From positions 124,001-188,000 of the forward strand of contig NZ_JAGZSD010000001.1 of the NCBI RefSeq assembly GCF_018381315.1: a stretch of 64,000 nt of DNA, in the 5' to 3' direction. Positions 43,576 to 53,429 of this stretch are shown in pieces. The notes beneath the pieces are model-generated. The model ran no database searches and had not been told where the DNA came from. It saw only the letters and a program-made list of their open reading frames with translations. Made by a program: the position numbers and the translations under genes. Each line of letters starts with the position of its first letter. Positions within the stretch are counted from its first letter, which is position 1. Source of the stretch: Anaerostipes sp. GTDB lineage: Bacteria; Bacillota; Clostridia; Lachnospirales; Lachnospiraceae.

Positions 43576-43698
43576 CGGTGCCGGGATGAGACCGGGGAAA
43601 CCTTCCGAGGGATGATGTCTTCTCCGGTTTTATCTGTTACAATAGATTGTAAGAAACCAGTCAATGAGCCGCCAAAGTTTTGGGAGAAGGAGTTTTTT

Positions 43699-44349
43699 AT
43701 GGAGAGAAATGAGATTTTAAAAACAGTTGACCACACACTGCTTGCACAGACTGCAGTCTGGGACGAGATCAAAGTAATCTGTGATGATGCCATTGCCTGC
43801 CAAACAGCCTCTGTCTGCATTCCGCCCTCTTTTGTAAAGAGAGCAAAAGAGTATGTGGGAGACCGGATGAAGATTTGTACTGTTATCGGTTTTCCAAATG
43901 GTTACGCTACTGCTGCTGTAAAGGAGTTTGAGACAAAGGACGCTATTTTAAACGGGGCAGATGAGATTGACATGGTAGTAAATCTTGGAGATATCAAGGA
44001 CGGCAGTTTTGAAGCAGTGAAGGATGAAATCTGCCTGCTGAAAAAAGCCTGCGGTGACAGGATTTTAAAGGTCATTGTGGAAACCTGTCTGCTGACAGAG
44101 GATGAAAAGATCCGTATGTGCCGGATTGTCACGGAAGCAGGAGCGGATTTCATTAAAACCTCTACAGGATTCTCCACAGGCGGTGCTACTTTTGAAGATG
44201 TGGAGCTGTTTAAAAAGTATGTGGGAGAGGGAGTGCAGATCAAGGCCGCAGGCGGTATTGCATCTTTTGATGACGCCGAACGTTTTCTTTCTCTGGGGGC
44301 AGACCGTCTCGGAACCAGCCGTTTGATTAAGATTATAAAGGAGGAGTAG
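43699..44349 (+). CDS. deoC: Deoxyribose-phosphate aldolase family protein (DeoC)
   Basis: The 216-residue class I aldolase has the Schiff-base lysine K153 in GADFIKTSTGFSTGGAT and a second lysine in VQIKAAGGI. DeoC splits 2-deoxyribose-5-phosphate into acetaldehyde and glyceraldehyde-3-phosphate. Usual deo partners (phosphorylases, kinase) are missing; it lies in a PTS operon with another aldolase, so a different substrate is possible. ATG 43699 follows GGGAGAAGGAG; upstream in-frame codons have no homology. Confidence 0.88.
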   Translation: MERNEILKTVDHTLLAQTAVWDEIKVICDDAIACQTASVCIPPSFVKRAKEYVGDRMKICTVIGFPNGYATAAVKEFETKDAILNGADEIDMVVNLGDIKDGSFEAVKDEICLLKKACGDRILKVIVETCLLTEDEKIRMCRIVTEAGADFIKTSTGFSTGGATFEDVELFKKYVGEGVQIKAAGGIASFDDAERFLSLGADRLGTSRLIKIIKEE

Positions 44350-44352
44350 ACT

Positions 44353-45255
44353 ATGGCAGTCATCTGTGTGGGACAGTCTGTCTATGATATTGTCATTCCA
44401 TATGATGAGGCACTGGTTGAAAACCAGAAATACCGGGTGAACTCACGTCTGGAGTGCGGAGGAGGGCCGGCTTTGAATGCGGCTTATCTCTGTGCAGTGT
44501 GGGGAGAACAGGCTTATCTTATAAGCAGAATCGGAGAGGATGACTATGGAAAAAAGATCAGAAGTATTCTTCTGAAAGCGGGAGTTCACATAGAGTATCT
44601 TGTGAAAGGTGAAAACATAGAGACCCCTTACAGCATTATCCTTTCCAATCGTAAAAACGGATCCCGCACGATTTTTAATTTCCCGGGAGAAATCCATTAT
44701 AAGGATTATGAGTATCCTGACCTGGACGCAGATGTGATTTTGAGTGACGGGCATCTGCCGGAACTGAGCCTTCAGGCTATCCGCCGATACCCGGATGCCT
44801 TGTCGGTGCTGGACGCTGGAACCTGCAGGGAAAGCACCATGGAGGTGGCGCCTCATGTGGATTATATTGTCTGCTCTGAGGATTTTGCGAGGCAGTATAC
44901 AGGAAAGGCTGTGGATTTGGAACAGCCGGAACTCTGCCGGGAGATCTTTGGACAGATCAAGGGAATCAATAAGAGACAGGCGGTTATTACCCTTGGAGAA
45001 AAAGGGCTTTTGTATGAGGAAGACGGGGAATTAAAACATCTGCCCGCCTATCCTGCAAAAGCTGTTGATACCAGCGGAGCCGGGGACATTTTCCATGGGG
45101 CATTTGCCTATGGTCTGGCAAAGAAAATGCCGCTTCCTGCCATACTGAAAATGAGTTCCATGGCATCTTCTATTTCTGTAGAAAGCCTGGGAGGGCAGAC
45201 GTCTATTCCGGCTCTTGATTTGGTGGAACGTAAGTTAAAGGAGCAGGAGCGATGA
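44353..45255 (+). CDS. PfkB family carbohydrate kinase
   Basis: The 300-residue ribokinase-fold enzyme has the substrate-binding GGGPALNAAYLCAVWG near residue 36 and the C-terminal ATP-binding motif DTSGAGDIFHGAF, with catalytic base D245. It phosphorylates a sugar or sugar phosphate. Likely role here is the second phosphorylation before the class II aldolase. It starts three bases after deoC and overlaps the next gene by four bases. Confidence 0.9.
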   Translation: MAVICVGQSVYDIVIPYDEALVENQKYRVNSRLECGGGPALNAAYLCAVWGEQAYLISRIGEDDYGKKIRSILLKAGVHIEYLVKGENIETPYSIILSNRKNGSRTIFNFPGEIHYKDYEYPDLDADVILSDGHLPELSLQAIRRYPDALSVLDAGTCRESTMEVAPHVDYIVCSEDFARQYTGKAVDLEQPELCREIFGQIKGINKRQAVITLGEKGLLYEEDGELKHLPAYPAKAVDTSGAGDIFHGAFAYGLAKKMPLPAILKMSSMASSISVESLGGQTSIPALDLVERKLKEQER

Positions 45256-45854
45256 AAAAGACATTGATTTTACTGGCAGGATATCCGGGTACCGGAAAGA
45301 CTTATATGTGCAGCAAAATCCTTGAGCAGGAAAAGGACTTTCAGGTGATCTCACAGGATGATATGAAAGAACAGCTATGGGATCAGTATGGCTTTAATAA
45401 TATGGAAGAGAAAACTGCTTTGGAAAATAAAAGCTGGGAACTTTATTATGAAAAGATCGAAGATGCCATGAAAAAAGAAAGCAGAGTGATTTCCGATTAT
45501 CCATTCAGTGATAAACAGAAGGGAAGGCTTAAAAAACTCTGCGAAAATTATGGGTACCAGGCAGTTACGATCCGGCTGGTAGGTGATTTGGAGGTACTGT
45601 TTGAGAGATCCAGACAGAGAGATTTGGACACCGGAAGGCATCTGGCCCATGTAGTAAGCCGTTACCATAAAGGAGATGTGCTGTCGGACCGGACGAAAGG
45701 GGACTGTTTTGTCAATCATGAGATCTTCATGGAACGGTGCAGAACCAGAGGGTATGGAGAATTTCAGCTTGGCCGCCTGATCGAAGTGGATGTGACAGAT
45801 TACAGCCGGATTGACTATGAAAAGATATTGGGACAGCTGAAGAAATGGCTTTAA
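45252..45854 (+). CDS. P-loop kinase (AAA_33/predicted kinase)
   Basis: The 200-residue protein has Walker A GYPGTGKT at residue 9 and a predicted-kinase fold (ISQDDMKEQLWDQYGF; VISDYPFSDKQK; FERSRQRDLDTGRHLAH). Members phosphorylate small molecules such as sugars, nucleosides or antibiotics. Overlap with the PfkB gene (ATGA) and the following terminator show it is the last operon gene. It may act on the same imported compound. Confidence 0.8.
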   Translation: MKKTLILLAGYPGTGKTYMCSKILEQEKDFQVISQDDMKEQLWDQYGFNNMEEKTALENKSWELYYEKIEDAMKKESRVISDYPFSDKQKGRLKKLCENYGYQAVTIRLVGDLEVLFERSRQRDLDTGRHLAHVVSRYHKGDVLSDRTKGDCFVNHEIFMERCRTRGYGEFQLGRLIEVDVTDYSRIDYEKILGQLKKWL

Positions 45855-45870
45855 TATTTAAGAAAAGAAA

Positions 45871-45919
45871 GGGGTATTCCTTAAGTTATTATATAACTTT
45901 TTGGAATACTCTTTTTTTG
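45871..45919 (+). terminator. Rho-independent terminator of the PTS operon
   Basis: GGGTATTCC (45872-45880) pairs with GGAATACTC (45903-45911), enclosing GTTAT/ATAAC, followed by TTTTTTT. Confidence 0.8.
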
Positions 45920-45950
45920 TTATGGAATATTCATGAGGGACAAGAAATAA

Positions 45951-45979
45951 TTGTAATACTGTTTCAATTATGTTAAAAT
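45951..45979 (+). promoter_or_regulatory. Promoter of the rhs leader
   Basis: TTGTAA at 45951-45956 and TAAAAT at 45974-45979 with a 17-base spacer. The rhs start codon is 337 bases downstream, so the leader is long. Confidence 0.5.
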
Positions 45980-46007
45980 CATAAAGTATTTAACAGGAGA
46001 AAATAGA

Positions 46008-46109
46008 GTGAAATTACAGGAAATTTACAAAGTGAAAAGCTATAGTTACAGAGCTTTGAACAGAATTTTTCTTTCTCAGCTGCAGAAAGAAAAATGTTCT
46101 GTACTTTAA
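46008..46109 (+). CDS. Small leader ORF, 33 residues
   Basis: GTG 46008 follows AGGAGA at 45995-46000 with good spacing and reads 33 codons (VKLQEIYKVKSYSYRALN...), basic and with four tyrosines and one cysteine. No family recognised. It lies just after the rhs promoter and could be a leader peptide or a real small protein. Confidence 0.35.
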   Translation: MKLQEIYKVKSYSYRALNRIFLSQLQKEKCSVL

Positions 46110-46255
46110 GATTTTTCTGTTATTTTTTGTTGGGGGTGGTAGCGATTCTGGTGTCAGTGGGCAGAGATGAGACTGATCAGAAAAAAGAGAATAATTTAAA
46201 AAATATCCATGCAATACATATGGCCGGCAAACCAGGTATCTGCGTAAGCAGATAG
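46094..46255 (+). CDS. Small membrane-like ORF, 53 residues
   Basis: ATG 46094 overlaps the end of the previous small ORF by 16 bases and reads 53 codons: a hydrophobic stretch FFCYFLLGVVAILVSVG then a charged, lysine-rich tail. The ribosome-binding site is weak (AGAAAGAA), so overlap coupling would be needed. The tail runs into the hairpin at 46199-46275. Expression is unproven. Confidence 0.25.
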   Translation: MFCTLRFFCYFLLGVVAILVSVGRDETDQKKENNLKNIHAIHMAGKPGICVSR

Positions 46256-46275
46256 TGTATCACATGGATATTTTT
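46199..46275 (+). promoter_or_regulatory. Terminator-like or attenuator structure in the rhs leader
   Basis: AAAAATATCCATG (46199-46211) pairs perfectly with CATGGATATTTTT (46263-46275); ATACA/TGTAT extends the stem and an inner hairpin ATCTGC-GTAA-GCAGAT has a GNRA-type loop. Poly-T in the 3' arm makes it look like a terminator placed before the rhs gene, i.e. a possible attenuator. Confidence 0.6.
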
Positions 46276-46316
46276 ATTATAACAGACAGTACAGCAGGAT
46301 AAAAGGAGAAGGAGTT

Positions 46317-49300
46317 ATGATAAAAAAAGCAGGAAAGCCGGCACTTAGTGCGGTTTTGTCCTTTCTTTTAATTTTTACATCTGTTCCTTGGAACAACATA
46401 ATCATCGGTTCCAGACAGATAAAAGCAGCAGAAACAAAGACAGCACAGCCAAAAGAAGTCAAGGAAGTTATTAAAAGCGAAAGTACAAAAAACTCTACAA
46501 CATTCCGTCTATCCGGCGGAAAGAAGGAATCTGTCTTTTACGGGCAGGATATCCGGTACAAAGATGAGAATGGAAATTTAAAAGATTATGATCCGAGTTT
46601 AGTAAAGATTCAGGATAAAACAAGTGAACATGGACATAGTCTCAAAGATTATCAGTATGAGAATAAAGATGGAGATAAAAAACAGTATCTGCCGAAAAAA
46701 CTGACAGAGTCCACCCCGGTTTTAATGGAGCATGACCAGTATGAGATCTCTTTTGCTCCTATGCTGGGTGAAGACAGCTTAAAGGAAGAGAAAAAGGCAG
46801 AAGACGAATCAAATGCATTTTCTTCGATCAAGAATCTAAAGAGAACAAAACTGCAAAAGGAAGAGGTGTTAACAGCCGAGGATGAAAAGGAAGAGCTGCC
46901 GGTCAGCGTGGCTTATGAATCTGAAGATAAAAGCTGTTCTTTCTTATACCAGTCACTGGATACAGGGATCAAAGAAAGTGTTACATTAAAAGAGATTCCT
47001 GAAAGCAATGAACTTAAATTTAAGTTTTATGCCAAAAACTTGACTGCCAAGAAAAATATCGGTGACGGCGGCATTACCTTCTATGATAAAGATAGTGAGG
47101 ACATCATTGCCTCACTGGAAGCACCGTCAATGAATGACGCAACAGAGGAAGCATACAGCGAGAAATTGTCCTATGATATTGAACCAATCAAGGGCGAAAA
47201 GGATACGTATGAGCTGACATTGAGACTGGATGAAGCATATTTAAAAGACAAAGACCGAAAATATCCGATCACTATTGACCCTACGGTCACATGGAAAGGA
47301 TCTGCAGATTTTTGGGATGTATACGTGATCAATGGAAGCTATAAAAACACCAATTTTTATGACTCCGGCGTAACGGCCATGATGGCGGGAAAAGCCAGCA
47401 AGGGAACATACCGTACCTATCTGCGGTTTAAAGATTTTACAGCAAAGATTAAAAATAAGTATGTGGATTCTGCCACACTGACGATGTATGAAACTGGTGA
47501 CAGTACCAGCGGACAGACTATAGAAGCAAGAAGAGTTACTGCAAACTGGTCAAGGCCCGGACTCACATGGAGCAATCGTCCCGGATATTCTACCAACTAT
47601 GGAAGTGTAAAGACAACAGGAACCACACACAAGTCAAGGAGTATTAATCTTACCAAGTATGCCAGGGAGTGTGCCAACGGTTCGATTACGTCCTATGGCG
47701 TGATGCTAAAAAATGCAGATGAAACAAAAAAATACGGGCAGTTTTACAGTTCCCGTTATTCCAATGCGAGCTATCGGCCAAAGATGAGTGTGACCTATTA
47801 TGACGGGCCGACAACACCGACTTCTGTGTCAGTGACACCGCAGTACATGAAGAAGGGGCAGACACTGACAGCAAAGTGGGCAGGGATCAGTTCAAAATCC
47901 CTGAACCGGGTGGAATACAGAGTTGCAACCTATGACCCATCGAAAAATGCGGAAGTGAACGCCAACTACCGTGCCTATTCAGGAAGTACCAAGCTTGGAA
48001 CAGCCGCCAGTGGAAGTGCATCAGTGGCAGACAGCAAGAACTGGCCGGAGGGGTGCTATAAGTTTGTCATCCGGGGAGTTGACAACGGAGGAATCAAGGG
48101 GACAGGAAAAGGATATATTTTCTATGTGGATGGTACCGCCCCAAAGATTAACAGTATGACCATTGATGCAGGAGACGGAAAGGGAGGATCTGAAGAAAAT
48201 CCATCCTCGAACATGACACCGGCACTGAAATGGAATATCACTGAAAAATATTTGTCGAAAGTAGAGTATAAAGTAGGAAATGGAAGTTATGTCAATGCAG
48301 GAAGTGCATTGAACGGCCAGGTTTCCATACCGGCATCTAATTTTAAAGATGCAGGAACCTATCAGATTAGTATGAAGGTTACAGACAAGGCAGGCTATAC
48401 AGCCGAGACATCAAGAACCTATTACTATATTGATAATTCACAGGCAGCCGACTATAAGCCGGCAAATGCGAAAATCAGCAGTTCCTATGGGAAAAATATT
48501 GTATCCTGGGACAAAAAAGCAAGCCTTCCGGGAAGTATTTATTACGAAGTATACCGGGGAGAAAGTTCTGATTTTACGCCGGATGCCTCAAACCTGGTGA
48601 TAGCAGCAGTAAAGGATTCCTATTGTGCAGATACCAGAGTCGGTGACGGAAAGGATTATTACTATAAGGTAAGATCTGTAAAGTTATCCAAAAAAGGAAA
48701 TGTGATCGGCACAAGTGATTACGTGAATGCAGGACATGGAAAGCAGGATGCCAAATCAGAATATCAGCAGTGGCTGGGTTGTAAAGATTACAGAGAAACC
48801 ATGGAATTTGGTACTCCGAACGGGAATGGAACTGTGGACAAAGCAGGAGGCAACCTGACCTATCAGACAGAAGACTTTACAATTCCTGCGGGACAGCTCA
48901 GCATGGGACTTAGCAGAACTTATAACAGTCAGTCTGACAAAGGGGGTATGCTTGGAAACGGTTGGTATGACAGCTTTCACAAAGAAATATACCAGGTGGG
49001 AGAGAACCTGATTTTCCAGGACAGTGATGGTACTTATGTTACATTTGAAAAACAGGGTGATTCTTATGTTTCTAAGGAATCAAAGGACTATAAGCTGAGT
49101 TTTGATGAAGAAACTCCAAAGACGAGAAGTTCTTATAGTTCAGACAGCAATCCGGCTGTAAAACAATATGTGGAACAAACAGCAGGAAACGTTGTCGGGG
49201 TATTTGGAAAGGGGCCGTCTAAAAAGGTCAGTTTTGAGGCCAGCCATAACGTATCTTCTGACACATCTGGAGGCCAGACAGAACAAAAGACTGTAACAAA

Positions 49301-52300
49301 AAATATTTCTTATGCATGTACCATTACGACTAAGGATAACACTATATATCAATTTAACAGCAATGGGCAGCTGACTGCTGTAAAAGAGCCAAATGACAAC
49401 TTTATCCTCTATGAATATGACAGCAAAGGGCGCCTTAAAACTGTTACATCAGATAAAATCAAGACACTTACCATGAAGTACTATGACGGTGAGGGAGAAA
49501 AAGCAGACCTGTTAAAAGAAATTGTCCTGCCGGACGGGACCAAGATGGAGTACACTTATTCCGGAAGTAATTTAACCAAAGCCGTACACAGCAGTTCCGA
49601 TGGAAGTGAATCTGTATCATATGAATATGGATATGATGAAAAAGGCTTTTTAAATGACATTAAGGATGCCAGGGGAAATTCATATGAAATTACATATGAC
49701 AGCAACCGGGCAGTGAAGGTAAAGAAACCGAACGGCGAATATCAGAAGCTTGTCTATGTGGATGGGAAAACGACTGTTTCTTTCCATAAATCCGGAGATG
49801 AAAAAATATCAGAAGATTCCATTACATATGACAAGACAAATGGAAAGGTTCTGACCTCCGTCAATGCCGCAGGCAATAAAACCTCTTATCAGTATGAGGA
49901 TACGTCCAATGATTTGCTCTGCACGGGAACCACAGCAAAGGTATACTATCAGACAGTTACAGATTCAGGCAAGGTGAATTTTACATCAAAGGAAGTGACT
50001 ACAAAGACTCAGTACGACGCCAATGAAAATGTAACGATGGAGAAGGATGAGACTGGACAGGTAACGCAGACTACATATGGAACCGGGGCAGAAGCGAATC
50101 TTCCAAAAACAGAGGTTACAAAGCAGGGAGACAAAACGGTCTCTAATGTTTCATATTCCTACGACAAAAGCGGAAATACGATTAAAGAAACGGATTCTGT
50201 TGCAGAGACGGAGACCATCTGTGAATATGATGAGGACGGGGATGTCACATTAGAAGAAAACTATGAAGAGGGCGAACTTACATCCAAGGAAGAGACGGAC
50301 TATAATGAGACGGACCATATTATTACGGAAGACAGCACTGTCACCCAGGGAAATGTACAGGAAGCATCCACTACAGTCCTTGATGCTATGGGAAGAGAGA
50401 TCAAAAGCCAGGATGAGAACACAACAGAAACAACTTCTACAACCTATGATTTCCTTGGACGGCAGATAAAAGTACAAAAACAGCTGGGAGACGTCACAAA
50501 GACAGAGGAAAAGAAATATGATGCCAACGGTACTCTGTTGTCAGAAGTCTCAGATACAGGAGTTACCACTTCATACAGCTATGATGTGTTAAACCGTGTA
50601 AAAGAAGCCACAGAAGTTTCAAAAGATGGTATCACAAAAACTACAAAAACAGACTATGGATATGCAGATCAGGAAATTCATACGCTCTCAGGAATGAAAA
50701 GTTATCAGAACCTTACAGTGGTTACGACAACTGTAAACGGAAAGGTACAAAGTGAGGCGTATACAGATGCTTCCGGAAATACGGTCCGGGAGAAAAGCAG
50801 CGGTATCTATACAGACCATGTTTATACAGAAGACGGAAAAGAGACTGCCACTATTGTTCTCGGAACAAAATCCGGAGCAGATGTAAAAGGAAAGATCACT
50901 TTAAATCTGTACGACAGCAACGGAAAGCAAACCCATACGGTACAGAATCCTGTGATTTCAGATGATGGTGCCGCCATTGATCCGGACACATCCATAGTAA
51001 ATCAGACAGCCTATGATGATAAAGGAAATGAGACAGCCAAGACAGACGGAAACGGCAATACTATATCATATACATATGATGACCAGAACCGGGTGACCAA
51101 AGTATCTCAGGGGGACAACAGTACTTCCATCTCCTATACAATGGGAGCTGACGGGGTAAACACAACAAGCATCACAGACGCCATGGGCCATGAGAACATC
51201 GAGGTAACCAATGCAGCCGGGCTTACAGAAACCACGACAAGCAAAGGAAACCTGGGCGAGAGTATTTCTACCAAGTTTACCTATGATACAAACGGTAATA
51301 AGACAAAAGAAACTTATGAAAATGGGGCTTACAAGACATATCATTATGATAAGAAAAACCGTTTGACCGAGACCAACACCTATGAGGCTCCGGAAGCAGG
51401 AAGCGAGACAGGCAGCAGATCCTTGAAGACAGCGTATCGTTATGATGGCAATGACCAGCTCATCGAAATGGTGGATTATCAAGTCAGCGGCAATACGGAA
51501 ACGGCCTACCGCTATACAGAGTGTGAGTATGACGGGCTGCAGAGAAAAACAGCCTATGCAGAACTGAGCCAGGCAGAAAAGCCAACAGCGGATGAGATCA
51601 GGAGCCATGCGGTCAAATATACGTATGACGCAGAAGGAAAGCTTACGAAAGTTACCTATCCGACGAAAAAGGATGGGGTGAGAAGCCTTTCCTATCATTA
51701 TACCAGTGACGGCTGGCTGTCCGTAATCAAAGCGGATGTGTATAAGGAAAGCAACGTGAAAGAAGCAACTGTCCGGGCCTATACTTATGACCACTATGGA
51801 AAAATAACCGAGATCAAGGATTACAGAAACCTCTTATCAGATGGGGATAAGGCAGTCAAAAAGACCTATAATTACGATTCCTTTGACCGTGTTGCAAAGA
51901 TGGTCTACACAGATCTGGAACATCCGGAAATAGTGATGGAGTCTTATGCATACTCTTATGATAAGAATTCTAATATTGTTGAGAAAATACAGATCAATAA
52001 TTATCCAGAGAAGGATGAGGAAAAGGTCAATGAGACGAAACATTATACTTATGATGCATTGGGAAGACTTGTAAAGACGGTTACAACGGATCACAGAAAA
52101 GACGACAGCAAACAGACCGTGTCCTATACCTATGACAAGGTTGGAAACCGTCTGGTTGAGGACAAAGGGGATACGAAGACAACCTATGACTATAATGGCC
52201 TGGATCAGGTGACAACTTCTACGATTTGGAAAGATGGCACAGCACAGGAAAATAGGCAGTATGCTTATGATAAGAACGGTAACGAGATTGGGCAGACTAA

Positions 52301-53408
52301 TGGAAAAACCGGAGAGATCCTATATCGCAGCTATGATGCGGAAAACCGACTGACTGAAGTTTCAGTGAACAAAGATGGAAAAAATGCTGTGATACAGCAG
52401 AACCGTTATAATGGAGATGGGCAGAGGATCCAGAGAGTGGAAGGAGATCAGACGACCAACTACTATTATCAGGATGGTATGGTTTCCTATACGACTGATG
52501 CAGAAGGAGAACAGATCTCTCAGGATCTTTTGGGAACGGATGGAAACATCATAGGAACTCAAAGGTATTCAGGCGATCATACCGCATATTATGTGTATAA
52601 CAAAGATGTGCAGGGAAGTACTACGAATCTTTTAAAAGCTGATGGTACAGCTGATGTCTCTTACCGTTATGAAGACTTTGGAGAGACAACCAGGGTTGGA
52701 GAGAACACATCTGAAAACGAGACTTGTTATACTGGCGGGCGATATGATGAGGTGACGGGGCTTTATTATCTGAATGCACGGTATTATAATCCAGAGGATG
52801 GAAGGTTTTTATCTGAGGATACTTACCGTGGGGAAGTGAATGAGCCGGATACCAATCATTTGTACGTATATTGTGCAAATAACCCAATAAACTATGTTGA
52901 TCCAAGCGGGCATGGTCCAGTGGGAATTATTGTAGGAGGCCTAATTGGTTTTGGCGTAGGAAAATTGATTTTACCTAAAATTGCAGATAGAATGCACCTA
53001 AAAGGGAAAAAGCGTAAGTGGTTTATACGCCTTGGAACCGGAATTACAACGATTTTAGGAGGAGCTGTAGGTAATTATGTTGGTGGGGCGATTACATCTT
53101 TATATGCTAGTGGCGGTAAAGCAGCAGTAATTATTAATAGAGGTGTTGCTAAGACTTTTGCTAAATATGCAAGGGCATCATTATCACAAGCTAAAAGTGG
53201 AAAAGGATGGGTTCTAAAATTTAGAAAATATACCATGAGAGTTATGAGTAGCGGAGGAGGAAGAAAAAATTATATGCGAATTAGCCATATAACAAGAGGT
53301 GCAATGAATATCTCTGGGAAGTATTCAAATAATCGTGCAACAACACATATCAAAATAACATTTACTAATTTAGTGAAGATGATAAAATTAGTAAAAAAAA
53401 TAAAATAA
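46317..53408 (+). CDS. Secreted RHS-repeat polymorphic toxin-type protein
   Basis: The 2,363-residue protein has a signal peptide (about 1-38), an N-terminal region, a DNRLRE-type domain (about 325-495, TYLRFKDF; TWSNRPGY), Ig/FN3-like domains (about 500-820), an RHS entry domain (about 850-930, GGNLTYQTEDFTIP), many YD repeats (about 1040-2100) and an RHS core ending in GLYYLNARYYNPEDGRFLSED and NPINYVDPSGH near residue 2197. The last 165 residues differ: glycine-zipper segments, then a basic domain. This architecture is known for contact or diffusible interbacterial toxins whose tip is released from the RHS cage. AAAGGAGAAGGAG precedes the ATG. Confidence 0.9.
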   Translation: MIKKAGKPALSAVLSFLLIFTSVPWNNIIIGSRQIKAAETKTAQPKEVKEVIKSESTKNSTTFRLSGGKKESVFYGQDIRYKDENGNLKDYDPSLVKIQDKTSEHGHSLKDYQYENKDGDKKQYLPKKLTESTPVLMEHDQYEISFAPMLGEDSLKEEKKAEDESNAFSSIKNLKRTKLQKEEVLTAEDEKEELPVSVAYESEDKSCSFLYQSLDTGIKESVTLKEIPESNELKFKFYAKNLTAKKNIGDGGITFYDKDSEDIIASLEAPSMNDATEEAYSEKLSYDIEPIKGEKDTYELTLRLDEAYLKDKDRKYPITIDPTVTWKGSADFWDVYVINGSYKNTNFYDSGVTAMMAGKASKGTYRTYLRFKDFTAKIKNKYVDSATLTMYETGDSTSGQTIEARRVTANWSRPGLTWSNRPGYSTNYGSVKTTGTTHKSRSINLTKYARECANGSITSYGVMLKNADETKKYGQFYSSRYSNASYRPKMSVTYYDGPTTPTSVSVTPQYMKKGQTLTAKWAGISSKSLNRVEYRVATYDPSKNAEVNANYRAYSGSTKLGTAASGSASVADSKNWPEGCYKFVIRGVDNGGIKGTGKGYIFYVDGTAPKINSMTIDAGDGKGGSEENPSSNMTPALKWNITEKYLSKVEYKVGNGSYVNAGSALNGQVSIPASNFKDAGTYQISMKVTDKAGYTAETSRTYYYIDNSQAADYKPANAKISSSYGKNIVSWDKKASLPGSIYYEVYRGESSDFTPDASNLVIAAVKDSYCADTRVGDGKDYYYKVRSVKLSKKGNVIGTSDYVNAGHGKQDAKSEYQQWLGCKDYRETMEFGTPNGNGTVDKAGGNLTYQTEDFTIPAGQLSMGLSRTYNSQSDKGGMLGNGWYDSFHKEIYQVGENLIFQDSDGTYVTFEKQGDSYVSKESKDYKLSFDEETPKTRSSYSSDSNPAVKQYVEQTAGNVVGVFGKGPSKKVSFEASHNVSSDTSGGQTEQKTVTKNISYACTITTKDNTIYQFNSNGQLTAVKEPNDNFILYEYDSKGRLKTVTSDKIKTLTMKYYDGEGEKADLLKEIVLPDGTKMEYTYSGSNLTKAVHSSSDGSESVSYEYGYDEKGFLNDIKDARGNSYEITYDSNRAVKVKKPNGEYQKLVYVDGKTTVSFHKSGDEKISEDSITYDKTNGKVLTSVNAAGNKTSYQYEDTSNDLLCTGTTAKVYYQTVTDSGKVNFTSKEVTTKTQYDANENVTMEKDETGQVTQTTYGTGAEANLPKTEVTKQGDKTVSNVSYSYDKSGNTIKETDSVAETETICEYDEDGDVTLEENYEEGELTSKEETDYNETDHIITEDSTVTQGNVQEASTTVLDAMGREIKSQDENTTETTSTTYDFLGRQIKVQKQLGDVTKTEEKKYDANGTLLSEVSDTGVTTSYSYDVLNRVKEATEVSKDGITKTTKTDYGYADQEIHTLSGMKSYQNLTVVTTTVNGKVQSEAYTDASGNTVREKSSGIYTDHVYTEDGKETATIVLGTKSGADVKGKITLNLYDSNGKQTHTVQNPVISDDGAAIDPDTSIVNQTAYDDKGNETAKTDGNGNTISYTYDDQNRVTKVSQGDNSTSISYTMGADGVNTTSITDAMGHENIEVTNAAGLTETTTSKGNLGESISTKFTYDTNGNKTKETYENGAYKTYHYDKKNRLTETNTYEAPEAGSETGSRSLKTAYRYDGNDQLIEMVDYQVSGNTETAYRYTECEYDGLQRKTAYAELSQAEKPTADEIRSHAVKYTYDAEGKLTKVTYPTKKDGVRSLSYHYTSDGWLSVIKADVYKESNVKEATVRAYTYDHYGKITEIKDYRNLLSDGDKAVKKTYNYDSFDRVAKMVYTDLEHPEIVMESYAYSYDKNSNIVEKIQINNYPEKDEEKVNETKHYTYDALGRLVKTVTTDHRKDDSKQTVSYTYDKVGNRLVEDKGDTKTTYDYNGLDQVTTSTIWKDGTAQENRQYAYDKNGNEIGQTNGKTGEILYRSYDAENRLTEVSVNKDGKNAVIQQNRYNGDGQRIQRVEGDQTTNYYYQDGMVSYTTDAEGEQISQDLLGTDGNIIGTQRYSGDHTAYYVYNKDVQGSTTNLLKADGTADVSYRYEDFGETTRVGENTSENETCYTGGRYDEVTGLYYLNARYYNPEDGRFLSEDTYRGEVNEPDTNHLYVYCANNPINYVDPSGHGPVGIIVGGLIGFGVGKLILPKIADRMHLKGKKRKWFIRLGTGITTILGGAVGNYVGGAITSLYASGGKAAVIINRGVAKTFAKYARASLSQAKSGKGWVLKFRKYTMRVMSSGGGRKNYMRISHITRGAMNISGKYSNNRATTHIKITFTNLVKMIKLVKKIK
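52908..53408 (+). other. Variable C-terminal toxin-like tip of the RHS protein
   Basis: After DPSGH the composition changes to AT-rich. Residues about 2198-2265 hold two glycine-rich hydrophobic segments (GIIVGGLIGFGVGKLI and ITTILGGAVGNYVGGAI); residues about 2280-2363 are basic with two conserved-looking histidines (RISHITRG, TTHIKITF), reminiscent of small RNase folds. I cannot name the toxin family. Confidence 0.6.
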
Positions 53409-53429
53409 ATATATCATAACTATAATTTT

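Noticed and set aside
43578..43690. N-terminal extension of DeoC
   Set aside because: No homology in the extension; a good Shine-Dalgarno precedes ATG 43699.
46199..46275. c-di-GMP or other known riboswitch before rhs
   Set aside because: It contains GGCAAACC and a GNRA-type loop, which recalls GEMM-I, but the rest of the conserved core and second helix are absent.
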